DNA from: Candidatus Latescibacterota bacterium
Lineage (GTDB): Bacteria; JAAXHH01
Assembly: GCA_022821085.1 (NCBI GenBank)
Contig: JAJEEG010000006.1
Location: 2,005,330-2,069,329, forward strand
Direction: 5' to 3'
Length of the DNA stretch: 64,000 bases
The translations under genes were made by a program, and so were the position numbers. The notes beneath the pieces were generated by a model that was not told the origin of the DNA, did not search any database, and was given only the letters and a program-made list of their open reading frames with translations. Numbering within the stretch: the stretch's first letter is position 1; the number at the start of each line of letters is the position of its first letter. Of this stretch, positions 42,921 to 51,585 are shown piece by piece.

Positions 42921-44120
42921 ATGATCAGACGCCTGTCCAACGAGGTGTACAACTGGCTCGATGATCGAACGGAAATCTCCGTCATCATCGATTTCTGCCG
43001 CCGCCAGCTGACCAAGCCCGTGCCCCGTCATCTCAACTGGCTGTTCTCTTTCGGAACGGTCACCCTGATGTTCTTCCTTTCCCAGGCCGTCTCGGGCGTC
43101 TTCCTGATGATCTACTACGAGGCGTCGGCCGATACGGCCTACGAAAGCGTGAAGTACATCATGGAGCAGGTGCGCTTCGGCTGGCTCATGCGCCAGGTGC
43201 ATACCTACGGCGCCAATTTCATGATCGCCTTCCTGCTGCTCCACTCGGTCCGCGTGTTCTTCTACGGCGGTTACAAGAAACCCCGGGAGCTCACCTGGCT
43301 CTTCGGGTTCGGCCTGCTGGTCGTGACCCTGGCCTTCGGCTTTACGGGCTATCTCCTGCCCTGGGACCAGCTCTCATACTGGGGCACGACGGTGGGCACG
43401 GAGATCGCCGCCGCGACTCCGCTCATCGGCGAGTATCTGCTGATCCTCATGCGGGGCGGCGAAATCATCTCCGACGTGACGCTCACCCGCTTCTTCGTGC
43501 TGCACGTGGTGCTGCTGCCGTGGGCCTTCATCGCCCTGGTCACCGTGCACCTGGTCCTCATCCGGTACAAGGGCATCTCGCCGCTCGAAGGAACGGACGT
43601 GCCGGAAAAGACGCCGGAAGAACTGAAGCAGGCCGGCGGCAAGCCTTTCTACCCCCAGCACGTGATGAAAGAAGCCATCGTGGTCTTGCTGGTCCTGGCG
43701 TCGATGATTTTCATGATCATCTACTACCCCCTGCCGCTCCACGAAAAGGCCGATCCCTTCAACACGCCGGTGGGCGTCAAGCCCGAATGGTATTTCCTTT
43801 CCTCCTACCAGGCGCTGAAATACCTTCCGAAAACCATCGGCATCATTGGATCCGGCCTGGTGGTCCTGGCCATCTGCCTGCTGCCCTTCTGGGACCGCAC
43901 GCCGGCCCGCACGCCCGCACGCCGGCCCCTCGCGACGTCCCTCGGCATCCTGTTCGTCGTGCTGAACATCGCCCTCGCCCTGCTCGGCAAGATCTCGGAA
44001 ACGGAGATGACCTTCATGGGCACGAGGTATCATTTCGACATCTACGGCTGGCCCCACGCCATCGGGACGGTCGAGGAACCGGCTGTCCCGCAGGACACCG
44101 GCGGCGAGGGTACCGAATGA
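42921..44120 (+). CDS. Cytochrome b of the quinol:cytochrome c complex (b6 plus subunit IV in one chain)
   Basis: A 399-residue membrane protein with about 7-8 helices. Paired heme-ligand histidines lie in HTYGANFMIAFLLLHSVRV and LHVVLLPWAFIALVTVHLV; the Qo-site motif PEWYFL is in the C-terminal (subunit IV) part. ATG 42921 (MIRRLSNEVYNWLDDR) matches the family start; an in-frame GTG 45 bases earlier is less likely. The fused b6-IV form and the linked multiheme cytochrome suggest a menaquinol complex. It ends in ATGA overlap with the cytochrome c gene. Confidence 0.94.
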   Translation: MIRRLSNEVYNWLDDRTEISVIIDFCRRQLTKPVPRHLNWLFSFGTVTLMFFLSQAVSGVFLMIYYEASADTAYESVKYIMEQVRFGWLMRQVHTYGANFMIAFLLLHSVRVFFYGGYKKPRELTWLFGFGLLVVTLAFGFTGYLLPWDQLSYWGTTVGTEIAAATPLIGEYLLILMRGGEIISDVTLTRFFVLHVVLLPWAFIALVTVHLVLIRYKGISPLEGTDVPEKTPEELKQAGGKPFYPQHVMKEAIVVLLVLASMIFMIIYYPLPLHEKADPFNTPVGVKPEWYFLSSYQALKYLPKTIGIIGSGLVVLAICLLPFWDRTPARTPARRPLATSLGILFVVLNIALALLGKISETEMTFMGTRYHFDIYGWPHAIGTVEEPAVPQDTGGEGTE

Positions 44121-45064
44121 GCGGACGGGCATCATACCGGGCGCGGGCGGCATTCCGGGCGAGGGCGGCATATCGGGCACGGGCGGCATATCGGGCGAGG
44201 GCGGCATATCGGGCGAGGGCATCATACCGGGCGAGGGCATCATACCGGGCGCGGGCGGCCCTCATCCTCATTCCGCTGCTGATCCTCTCCTGGACGACTG
44301 CGGATTCGGCGGAAGCGCAACTGTCCGCGGCGACCAACAATTGCGTCAGCTGCCATGCCGGCCTGGACGACGAAGACATGAGCCTGCCGGTGGCCGAATG
44401 GCAGCGGAGCGCGCACCGTCCGGCGGACATCTACTGCCAGGATTGTCACGGTGGGAACCCCGCCACCACGGTGGAGGACGAGGCGCACGACGTCGAAATG
44501 GACTTCGTCGGCCTGCCTGATCCCTACGTCGTCCATGAACTGTGCGGCGAGTGCCACCAGGTACAGATGGAGAACTACGTGCCCAGTCCCCATGGCCTGG
44601 AGGGGGATTTCTGGCCCAACTGCGTGGACTGCCACGCGAACCACGAAGTGGTCTTTCCCCAGGCGTCCCTGATTTCCATACCCGACAACTGCGAGGACTG
44701 CCACGAGCAGGCGATCATGGACGATTTCATCGCCCTGACCGACCGGGGTCTCGAACCCATCGCCGAGTTCCGGCGGGCGGCGGAGGAGATCCGTTCGGCA
44801 GGGGTCCCGGTCGACCAGATCATGGCCCAGGCCACCCTGGCGCGGAACGCCTATATCGAGCAGGCCTCCCACGTCTTCGTACTCGAGAAAATGGTCGCCG
44901 TCGTCGATTCGCTGGAACAGGTCTTCCCGGACATCAGAAAAGAAGTGGATGCCGCGCGCACCGAAGTCGACACGCGGCGCAGGTTCGGCTGGATGTTCAT
45001 CGGCCTCTTCCTCCTGGTGGCGGGCGTCATCTGGCTGTACCGCCGGTCGCTGCCGGGCGCCTGA
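44117..45064 (+). CDS. Membrane-bound pentaheme cytochrome c with repeat-built N-terminus
   Basis: A 315-residue protein. Residues 5-46 are seven six-residue repeats (AAYRAR/ASYRAR type), followed by the signal/anchor helix LILIPLLILSW. Five CxxCH heme sites follow: CVSCH, CQDCH, CGECH, CVDCH and CEDCH. A C-terminal helix (FGWMFIGLFLLVAGVIWLY) anchors it. Its place next to Rieske and cytochrome b suggests that it replaces cytochrome c1 as the electron acceptor of the complex. The ATG overlaps the cytochrome b stop (ATGA), so the repeats belong to the translated n-region unless an internal start is used; none is obvious. Confidence 0.88.
   Translation: MSGRASYRARAAFRARAAYRARAAYRARAAYRARASYRARASYRARAALILIPLLILSWTTADSAEAQLSAATNNCVSCHAGLDDEDMSLPVAEWQRSAHRPADIYCQDCHGGNPATTVEDEAHDVEMDFVGLPDPYVVHELCGECHQVQMENYVPSPHGLEGDFWPNCVDCHANHEVVFPQASLISIPDNCEDCHEQAIMDDFIALTDRGLEPIAEFRRAAEEIRSAGVPVDQIMAQATLARNAYIEQASHVFVLEKMVAVVDSLEQVFPDIRKEVDAARTEVDTRRRFGWMFIGLFLLVAGVIWLYRRSLPGA
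44129..44254 (+). repeat. 18-bp tandem repeat, seven copies, in the cytochrome signal n-region
   Basis: Seven contiguous 18-bp units (44129-44254) encode (A-A/S-Y/F-R-A-R). They add about 14 arginines before the hydrophobic helix. Confidence 0.95.
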
Positions 45065-45082
45065 TCGAACCGGAGCCCCATC

Positions 45083-47785
45083 ATGTACACTCGATTTCTC
45101 CTCGGCCTCCTGCTCGCCCTATCCGCGCCGACTGCCGCGGCCAGCATACCCGTCACGGCCGGCGACATCCGTCCGGTGCCCGACGGCAAGGGCACGTCCA
45201 CCCTGGCCCAGGCCGTGCTCCGCCTTCCCGTCGTGGCCAGCATGCTGCACACCGGCGCCCATCCCGACGACGAGAACAGCGCCCTGGTCGCCTACGTAAG
45301 CCGCGGGCTGCATGCGCGGACCGCCTACCTTTCCCTCAACCGCGGCGAAGGCGGACAGAACCTCATCGGTCCCGAACTCTACGACGCCATCGGCGTGATC
45401 CGGACGGAAGAGCTGCTGACGGCCCGTCGATTCGACGGCGCGGAGCAGTTCTTCACGCGGACGTACGACTTCGGGTTTTCAAAGTCGGCCGAGGAAGCCC
45501 TGGAATACTGGAATCATGATGAAATGCTGCTTTCGGACGTGGTGCGCGTCATCCGCCGCTTTCGCCCCGACGTAATCGTATCCGTGTTCGCCGATTCTCC
45601 CCGCGACGGCCACGGGCATCACCAGGCGGCCGGGAGGATCACCCGCGAAGCCTTTTTCGTCGCGGCCGATCCGGAACGCTTTCCCGAACACCTGCGGGAC
45701 GGCCTGCGTCCCTGGCAGGCCCGCAAGCTGTACATCAACAACACGCGGGCATCTTTCGACAGCATCGACTCCCTTGTGGTCGACGTAGGCACCTACAGTC
45801 CCGTGCTGGACCGGTCGTACCGCGAACTCGGCCTGGCGGGCCGCAGCATGCATCGCTCCCAGGACATGGGGACCCTGCAGCCGAAGGGTCCGGCCACCAC
45901 GAAGATCAAACTGGTCGCACGCGCAGGCATGATGGAGTCGGGCATGACGGACGCGTCGGACACGGACGGAGACGCCCACCTCTTCGACGGCCTGGACACG
46001 ACTTTCATGCGGTTCCTTGCCATGGCCGGACCGGACGCAGGGAAGATCCCCGGACTCGCCGGCCGGCTCGAACGGCTGGACGCGTTGGCCCTCGAGGCCG
46101 TGGACGCCTACCGCCCGCTCGACCCTCCCGCCGTACTGGATCCCGTGTTGGAGGGCCTGCGGATGATCCGGGCGCTCCGGAAAGACCTTGAACAGGGCGG
46201 TCTGCCGGCCGACGTCCTCGCGGATATGCGCTTTCTGCTCGATCTGAAGGAGGAAGACTTCGCCAATGCGGCGGTCCTGGCCCTCGGCATGGCCTTCGAG
46301 GTGCTGACCAGCGACGACCGGGTCGTCCCGGGCAACCTGCTCGGTGTGCACGTGGTGTTGCTGAACCGCAGTGCGCGGCCCGTCCGCGTCACCAGCCTCG
46401 CGCTGGATGTACCTCAGGGTTGGACCGCGGCCCCCGATCCTGTCCCGGCCAGACCGGCCAGACCGGCCTCAGACATCGGTTACAATGAGAGCTTCGCGGA
46501 GAACTGGCGGGTCGAAGTACCGCCCGACGCCGGCCTTACCCGGCCCTACTGGCATCGCCGCTCCTTGAACGACCCGAGGGTCGAAGTGGACGACACGGCA
46601 TTGATCGGGCTTCCCTGGCGCCCGCAGCCCGTTATCGGACGGGCCCGGTTTGTCGTGGACGGCGTCGAGATCGAAATCCGCCAGCCCGCGCAGTACCGCT
46701 TCGCCGACCGGGCCTTCGGTGAAATCCGCCGCGAACTCCAGGTCGTGCCCGCGTTGTCGGTGACAATGGACCCGCCGGCGGTGGTCGCTCCGTCGGGACG
46801 GGAAAACCCCCTGCGGTTCAGCGTGTCCGTAGTCAGCAACGTGGAAGGCGGGATCGAAGGTGAATTGTCCCTCGAGGTGCCGGACGGGTGGGAAGTCTCG
46901 CCCGGGGGATTTCCCCTGTCGTTCTCGGGAAGGGGACAGGCCGCCACGTTCAACTACTCGGTAGTCCCGGCACGGGACGCCACGGACGGAGCTTACGATG
47001 TACGGGCGGTGGCGAAGGCCGGCGGAAACGAATATCGCGAGGGATACGAGGTGATCGCCTATCCCCACATCGAACCGAGACACCTGTACCACGGTTCGTC
47101 ATCCGTCGTGCAGGTGGCCCCGGTCGATCTGCCGGACGATCTCAGGGTGGGTTACATCATGGGAACAGGCGACCAGGTCCCGCTCGTGCTGGAGCAGATG
47201 GGCCTGCAGGTGCGGCTGCTTACGGGGGAAGACCTCGCCACGGCCGATCTGGCCGCCTTCGACCTGATCATCGCGGGCATCCGCGCCTACGAAGTCCGCG
47301 AGGATCTTATCGCCGTGAACCAGCGCCTGCTGGACTACGTGGAGGCCGGGGGCGTCTACATCGTGCAGTACAACAAGTACGCCTTCAACCTCGACCAGTA
47401 CGGGCCCTACCCCTTCCAGATCAACCGCCCCCATGACCGTGTGACCCGGGAGGACGCGCCGGTAGAGATCCTGGTTCCGGATCACCCTGTCTTCAACCGG
47501 CCCAACCGGATCACCGAAGCGGACTTCGAAGGGTGGGTGCAGGAACGCGGCCTGTACTTCCAGGGCGAATGGGACCCCCGCTACACGCCGCTCATGGCCT
47601 CGCGGGACCCGGGTGAGCCCCCCAAGGCCGGCGGGCTCCTCGAAGCCCGTTACGGCAAGGGGCGCTATATCTACACAGGCTACGCGTGGTTCCGGCAGCT
47701 TCCCGCGGGCGTGACCGGCGCCGTACGCCTCTTCGCCAACCTGATCGGCCTGGCGAAGCCGGCCGCCGAAAACCGGGACCCCTAA
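45083..47785 (+). CDS. Exported PIG-L (LmbE) family deacetylase with C-terminal NEW3 and ThuA-like parts
   Basis: A 900-residue secreted protein. After a signal peptide (FLLGLLLALSAPTAAA) the N-terminal 280 residues are a PIG-L deacetylase: zinc motif AHPDDE (about residues 58-63) and DGHGHHQAAG. The middle has Ig-like NEW3-type segments (RPVRVTSLALDVPQGW, NVEGGIEGELSLEVPDGW), and the C-terminus is a ThuA/amidotransferase-like domain (VGYIMGTGDQVPLVLEQMG, VNQRLLDYVEAGG). It probably removes N-acetyl groups from extracellular glycans or sugars. It follows the cytochrome gene by 18 bp. Confidence 0.9.
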   Translation: MYTRFLLGLLLALSAPTAAASIPVTAGDIRPVPDGKGTSTLAQAVLRLPVVASMLHTGAHPDDENSALVAYVSRGLHARTAYLSLNRGEGGQNLIGPELYDAIGVIRTEELLTARRFDGAEQFFTRTYDFGFSKSAEEALEYWNHDEMLLSDVVRVIRRFRPDVIVSVFADSPRDGHGHHQAAGRITREAFFVAADPERFPEHLRDGLRPWQARKLYINNTRASFDSIDSLVVDVGTYSPVLDRSYRELGLAGRSMHRSQDMGTLQPKGPATTKIKLVARAGMMESGMTDASDTDGDAHLFDGLDTTFMRFLAMAGPDAGKIPGLAGRLERLDALALEAVDAYRPLDPPAVLDPVLEGLRMIRALRKDLEQGGLPADVLADMRFLLDLKEEDFANAAVLALGMAFEVLTSDDRVVPGNLLGVHVVLLNRSARPVRVTSLALDVPQGWTAAPDPVPARPARPASDIGYNESFAENWRVEVPPDAGLTRPYWHRRSLNDPRVEVDDTALIGLPWRPQPVIGRARFVVDGVEIEIRQPAQYRFADRAFGEIRRELQVVPALSVTMDPPAVVAPSGRENPLRFSVSVVSNVEGGIEGELSLEVPDGWEVSPGGFPLSFSGRGQAATFNYSVVPARDATDGAYDVRAVAKAGGNEYREGYEVIAYPHIEPRHLYHGSSSVVQVAPVDLPDDLRVGYIMGTGDQVPLVLEQMGLQVRLLTGEDLATADLAAFDLIIAGIRAYEVREDLIAVNQRLLDYVEAGGVYIVQYNKYAFNLDQYGPYPFQINRPHDRVTREDAPVEILVPDHPVFNRPNRITEADFEGWVQERGLYFQGEWDPRYTPLMASRDPGEPPKAGGLLEARYGKGRYIYTGYAWFRQLPAGVTGAVRLFANLIGLAKPAAENRDP

Positions 47786-47868
47786 GAAATTCCTACGAGC
47801 TGTGAAGGTCGAATCGGTGGCGGGCCGGAACGAAAGGGTGAGGTCGCGCAAGCGCCGAACCACGTTAC

Positions 47869-47921
47869 GCGGGTTTCAGCGGCACGTCGACTCGCGCTAT
47901 GCGGGTTTCAGCGGCACGTCG
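47869..47921 (-). repeat. Duplication of the last codons of ilvE
   Basis: GCGGGTTTCAGCGGCACGTCG occurs exactly at 47901-47921 (ilvE codons for VPLKPA) and again at 47869-47889, 32 bp further, also next to a stop codon. Confidence 0.9.
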
Positions 47922-48850
47922 GTGCGCCACTCGGGGAAGCGTTCGTCGATCCCGCGGATGAGACCGTTGTAGGCCTCGCGGAACTGCTGGGTCACAGCGC
48001 CGATGGACCCGTTCCCTATGTCGTAGTTGTCGATCGAAGCGACCGGGGTGACCTCCGCGCCCGTTCCGCACAGGAAAACTTCGTCGGCCGTATACAGTTC
48101 GGTGCGGTCGATCTCCCTTTCCACGACCGGCATCTCAAGGACGTCCCGCCCGATCCTCAATATGGTATCCCGGGTGACGCTCACGAGGATATCGGCGGTG
48201 ACCGGCGGCGTGATCAGGACGCCGTCCTGGATCATCATCAGGCAGGCGCCAGGGGCTTCGCAGACCTTGCCGCGGTTGTTGAGCATGATCGTCTCGTCGA
48301 AGCCCTTGAGCGTGGCGTCCGTCCACGCGATGGCGCTGTTGCGGTAGTTGGCCCAGCACTTGATACGGGCCGGGAGCGTGTTATCCGAAATGCGCGTCCA
48401 GGAGCTTACCGAGCACCGGGCGCCATCCTTTCTGCGCAGGTTGGAGCCGTAGGCAAAGGTGTGGACGTAGACGTGGGCCGGACCCGCCATCTTGTTGAGA
48501 TACACGTCGGGGGAAAAATACACGGTAGGAAATATGTATACGTCCTCCCGGTACCCGTGGACCCGGCACAGCTCGAGGGAGCCGTTCCAGACGTCCTCCA
48601 GCGTGTACGGCGTCTCCATCCGCATCAACTTGATCGACCTGTACAGGCGGTCCAGGTGTTCCTTGAAACGGAAGACGAAGAGTTTTTCCCGGTCGTCGTT
48701 CCAGTAGGCCCGGATCCCCTCGAAAATGGCGTGGGCGAATATATGTCCCTGTGTGACATGCACCGTACCCTGGTTCCACGGGACCTGTTCCCCGTCCAGC
48801 CAGATGTACTTTGAATGATCCTCGCCCCACATTTTCGTCTTCTTGGCCAT
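47897..48850 (-). CDS. ilvE: Branched-chain amino acid aminotransferase
   Basis: A 317-residue fold-type IV PLP enzyme for the last step of Leu/Ile/Val synthesis. Landmarks: HYIFAHAIFEGIRAYW-like start (here HIFAHAIFEGIRAYW), the PLP-lysine segment ARIKCWANYRNS, EAPGACLMMIQDG, and CGTGAEVTPV. Length and the AAGGAG Shine-Dalgarno upstream of ATG 48850 are normal. Its C-terminal six codons plus stop are duplicated just downstream. It is flanked upstream by a 29-bp tandem array. Confidence 0.95.
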   Translation of the reverse strand: MAKKTKMWGEDHSKYIWLDGEQVPWNQGTVHVTQGHIFAHAIFEGIRAYWNDDREKLFVFRFKEHLDRLYRSIKLMRMETPYTLEDVWNGSLELCRVHGYREDVYIFPTVYFSPDVYLNKMAGPAHVYVHTFAYGSNLRRKDGARCSVSSWTRISDNTLPARIKCWANYRNSAIAWTDATLKGFDETIMLNNRGKVCEAPGACLMMIQDGVLITPPVTADILVSVTRDTILRIGRDVLEMPVVEREIDRTELYTADEVFLCGTGAEVTPVASIDNYDIGNGSIGAVTQQFREAYNGLIRGIDERFPEWRTDVPLKPA

Positions 48851-48885
48851 TACCGCGCTCCTTATGAATGGTCGAACAGTTCCGC

Positions 48886-49001
48886 CCGGTCCGCGTGCCG
48901 ACGCCGCTCTAAGTCCGGTCCACGCGCCGACGCGGCTCTAAGTCCGGTCCGCGTGCCGACGCCTCTCTAAGTCCAGTCCGCGCGCCGATGTCTTTCTACG
49001 C
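48886..49001 (-). repeat. 29-bp tandem repeat, four copies, upstream of ilvE
   Basis: Units at 48886, 48915, 48944 and 48973 have the plus-strand form CCGGTCCGCGTGCCGACG plus CCGCTCTAAGT. The fourth overlaps the 3' end of the small gene. There are no spacers between units. Confidence 0.92.
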
Positions 49002-49286
49002 CCGGTCCGGTCCGGGCCGGTCCCGCACGCCGGCATTCCGCATCCCGTCCAGGCGCGCCCGCCAGGCGTATTCCTCCGGACCGAGGACCTCCACCTGCAG
49101 GCACGACATGCACCACTGCAGGATCACCGGATCGTCATCCCGGGAAACCGTGCGTATGGCCACCCAGAATTCGACGCCGTGGGGGCAACCCTCGCGTGTC
49201 CGCTGGAACTCGGGCAGGATGTGATGGACCTTGTCGCCCGCCGGCGTCAGGCCGACCAGGGTCTCATCATAGGGGCGGATAGGCAT
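48996..49286 (-). CDS. Small Cys-containing hypothetical protein
   Basis: A 96-residue frame not recognised as a known family. It has one CPHG and one C-M-S-C pair (residues about 34 and 59-62), which could bind a metal, and a hydrophilic sequence without signal or membrane segments. A good minus-strand promoter (TTGACA-17-CATAAA) lies about 60 bases upstream, supporting expression. The last residues are Arg/Pro/Gly-rich and run into the 29-bp repeat array. It lies upstream of ilvE but no functional link is known. Confidence 0.55.
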   Translation of the reverse strand: MPIRPYDETLVGLTPAGDKVHHILPEFQRTREGCPHGVEFWVAIRTVSRDDDPVILQWCMSCLQVEVLGPEEYAWRARLDGMRNAGVRDRPGPDRA

Positions 49287-49348
49287 GCTCGATGATCCGG
49301 AATCGGTGCAAAACGGACGTGTATCCCGTGTACGCGAACGCTGTGTAA

Positions 49349-49377
49349 TTTATGGATCCGGACCGCCGTCCTGTCAA
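49349..49377 (-). promoter_or_regulatory. Promoter for the small Cys-containing gene
   Basis: TTGACA (49377-49372) and CATAAA (49354-49349), 17-bp spacer, minus strand. Confidence 0.55.
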
Positions 49378-49424
49378 GGGATATCCCGTCGCGGAACCGC
49401 GGCGCAAAAACAACCGGATTCACC

Positions 49425-49453
49425 TTGACCATACACGCCGCCCATCGTTATTC
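49425..49453 (+). promoter_or_regulatory. Promoter for the acetamidase/formamidase gene
   Basis: TTGACC (49425-49430) and TTATTC (49448-49453), 17-bp spacer, about 60 bases before the gene and back to back with the minus-strand promoter. Confidence 0.5.
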
Positions 49454-49513
49454 TAACCGGCGGAACCAGGCCCTTTACGTCGTTTCGCGCAGCACAGGAT
49501 TCCGGGAGTGATC

Positions 49514-50482
49514 ATGGTCCACCTTTTCGAACCCGCACGCTATCACACCACCATGGGCACCCATGAACCCGCCCTGCGTGTGAACGACGGGGATACCGTC
49601 GTCACGTCGACGGTCGACGCCCGGGGGAAGGACCGATCCGACACGCCCGTGACGCCTCCGGGCAATCCACAGACGGGACCCTTTCACGTCGAAGGCGCCG
49701 AACCGGGAGACACGCTCGCCGTGCACCTGGACCGGCTTACGCCCAACCGCCCGTTCGGCTGGACCCGTCCGCTCGTGGCGCCCAACGTGCTCGATCCCGA
49801 TTACGTGCGGGAGACCGCGGGGGAGATCGAAAGCCGGGACGACCTCTGCCGCTGGGAAGTCGATCTGGAGCGGAGGACGGTCACGCTGATCGACCCGGAC
49901 GACACCCGGCTCGGCCGGATGTCTCTGCCCCTGGCGCCCATGACGGGATGTTTCGGCGTGGCGCCGGACAAGGGCCAGGCGATTTCGACGGCCACGTCCG
50001 CCAGCCACGGGGGCAACATGGACTACCGGGGTTTCGTGGAAGGCGTCACCGCGTACTTCCCCGTGTTCGCGCCCGGCGCCCTGTTCCACATCGGCGACGG
50101 CCACGCGGTGCAGGGCGACGGAGAAATCGTCGGCACGGGCGTCGAGATCTCCTTCGACGTACAGATCACCTTCAGGGTGCTCAAGGGAAAGCCAAGCGCC
50201 TGGCCCCGCGGCGAGAACGAGGAATACCTATTCACGGCGGGCAACGCCCGGCCCCTCGACCAGTGCGTCCAGCACGCGACCACCGAAATGCTTCGCTGGC
50301 TGCAGGCCGACTACGGTCTCGATCCCAGGGCGGCGCACACGCTGCTCGGCCAGTGTGTCGAGTACGACATGGGCAACGTGTTCGATCCCGCCTATACCAT
50401 GGTGTGCAAGGTCAGGAAAGACCTGCTTCGCGGTCTGGGCATCGACACCCGGTCGGTACATGACGAGCTGGCGGCAGACTGA
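49514..50482 (+). CDS. Acetamidase/formamidase family protein
   Basis: A 322-residue FmdA/AmdA-type amidase: GPFHVEGAEPGDTLAVHLD, MTGCFGVAP, HGGNMDYR, IGDGHAVQGDGEI and LGQCVEYDMGNVFDP are the usual blocks. It hydrolyses short amides to ammonia and a carboxylate in the cytoplasm. ATG 49514 is preferred over GTG 49508 because GGGA lies 6 bases upstream of it. The stop lies in an 18-bp repeat. The SDR gene downstream is on the same strand. Confidence 0.9.
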   Translation: MVHLFEPARYHTTMGTHEPALRVNDGDTVVTSTVDARGKDRSDTPVTPPGNPQTGPFHVEGAEPGDTLAVHLDRLTPNRPFGWTRPLVAPNVLDPDYVRETAGEIESRDDLCRWEVDLERRTVTLIDPDDTRLGRMSLPLAPMTGCFGVAPDKGQAISTATSASHGGNMDYRGFVEGVTAYFPVFAPGALFHIGDGHAVQGDGEIVGTGVEISFDVQITFRVLKGKPSAWPRGENEEYLFTAGNARPLDQCVQHATTEMLRWLQADYGLDPRAAHTLLGQCVEYDMGNVFDPAYTMVCKVRKDLLRGLGIDTRSVHDELAAD

Positions 50483-50600
50483 CCGGGCGCGGCAGACTGA
50501 CCGGACCGGCGCCTGACCTTCCCGGCAGACTGACTCGAGCGGCGCCTGACCGACCGCGCTTGACCTGACCGGCGCCTGACCGACCGCGACAGGCCGGCGG
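50471..50600 (+). repeat. Degenerate tandem repeats beginning at the acetamidase stop
   Basis: GCGGCAGACTGACCGGRC at 50471-50488 and 50489-50506, the first holding the TGA stop; decayed relatives (GGCGCCTGACCG, GGCAGACTGACTC) continue to about 50600. Confidence 0.85.
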
Positions 50601-50626
50601 ACATAACGCATAGAACGGAGCGTATC

Positions 50627-51376
50627 ATGAACAGACTCGAGGGACAGGTGGCCTGGATCACCGGCGCGGGTTCCGGCATCGGACGCGGGATCGCGCTGGC
50701 CCTGGCCCGGGAAGGCGCGGACGTGATCCTTTCCAGCCGGCGGCGCGAACCCCTTGAAGACGTCGCCGGAGAGGTGGAGGCCGCGGGGCGCCGTGCGGCT
50801 ATTGCCCCCATGGACGTGACCGACCGGGAACAGATCGATACGGCGATTGCCCGGGCGGTTGATCAGTTGGGCCCCGTGTCGATCCTGGTGAACAACGCGG
50901 GCGTCAATACCCCCCTGCGCACGGCGACCGAGATGTCGGTGGAGGACTGGGACCGCGTGGTGGACATCAATCTCACGGGCGCGTTCAACTGTTTCCGCGC
51001 GGTATACGAACCCATGAAGGCACGGGGCGGAGGCACCGTCATCAACGTCGCGTCCATGGCCGGACGGCAGGTGTCCCTCCTCGGCGGGGCCGCCTACTGC
51101 GCGTCCAAGCACGGCATGGTGTCGCTGACCCATTCGATCAACCTGGAAGCCGCCGAATTCGGGCTCCGCGCCAGCGCCATCCTGCCCGGCGAGGTGAAAA
51201 CGCCCATCCTCAAGAACCGGCCCCAACCCGTGTCGGAGAAGCGCCTGTCCCTGATGCTCACCCCCGAAGACATCGCGGACACCGTCGTTTTCGTGCTGTG
51301 TCAGCCCGCCCGCGTGGTCATACCCGAAATGTGGGTCATGCCCGCCTACCAGGTATCGGCCCAACCGCTTCCCTGA
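50627..51376 (+). CDS. SDR family oxidoreductase
   Basis: A 249-residue classical short-chain dehydrogenase: TGAGSGIG (NAD(P) binding), NNAGVN, the catalytic S in NVASMAG region, and YCASKHG (Tyr/Lys). Specificity is unknown; the R-R-E after the second strand favours NADP. It lies about 145 bp after the acetamidase in the same direction and is followed by a repeat-filled gap. Confidence 0.92.
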   Translation: MNRLEGQVAWITGAGSGIGRGIALALAREGADVILSSRRREPLEDVAGEVEAAGRRAAIAPMDVTDREQIDTAIARAVDQLGPVSILVNNAGVNTPLRTATEMSVEDWDRVVDINLTGAFNCFRAVYEPMKARGGGTVINVASMAGRQVSLLGGAAYCASKHGMVSLTHSINLEAAEFGLRASAILPGEVKTPILKNRPQPVSEKRLSLMLTPEDIADTVVFVLCQPARVVIPEMWVMPAYQVSAQPLP

Positions 51377-51384
51377 TGCCGCCG

Positions 51385-51451
51385 AACGGCGCGGCGACGG
51401 CGCTCCAAGGCGTAGCGACGGGTGCTCCACGGCGCGGCGGCGGCGCTCTCC
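51385..51451 (+). repeat. About 22-bp GC-rich repeat, three copies, after the SDR gene
   Basis: ACGGCGCGGCGACGGCGCTCC and two diverged relatives follow each other right after the SDR stop (51374-51376). Confidence 0.7.
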
Positions 51452-51478
51452 GGCCCGCCCGGATGCCCGGTTTAACGT

Positions 51479-51507
51479 TTGACAGCGACCGGGCCCTGGC
51501 GTAATTT
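51479..51507 (+). promoter_or_regulatory. Promoter for the NtrC-like regulator pair
   Basis: TTGACA (51479-51484) and TAATTT (51502-51507), 17-bp spacer, about 80 bases before the first regulator gene. Confidence 0.6.
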
Positions 51508-51585
51508 CGAGTGGGCGCCGAATCGGAAGCTGCCGCCCGGCTTGAAGCCCCGTCAACCTGACCCTTGCCTCCCGACCCACATACC

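Noticed and set aside
48886-49001. CRISPR array
   Set aside because: The 29-bp unit length is CRISPR-like, but the units are contiguous with no spacers and there are no cas genes.
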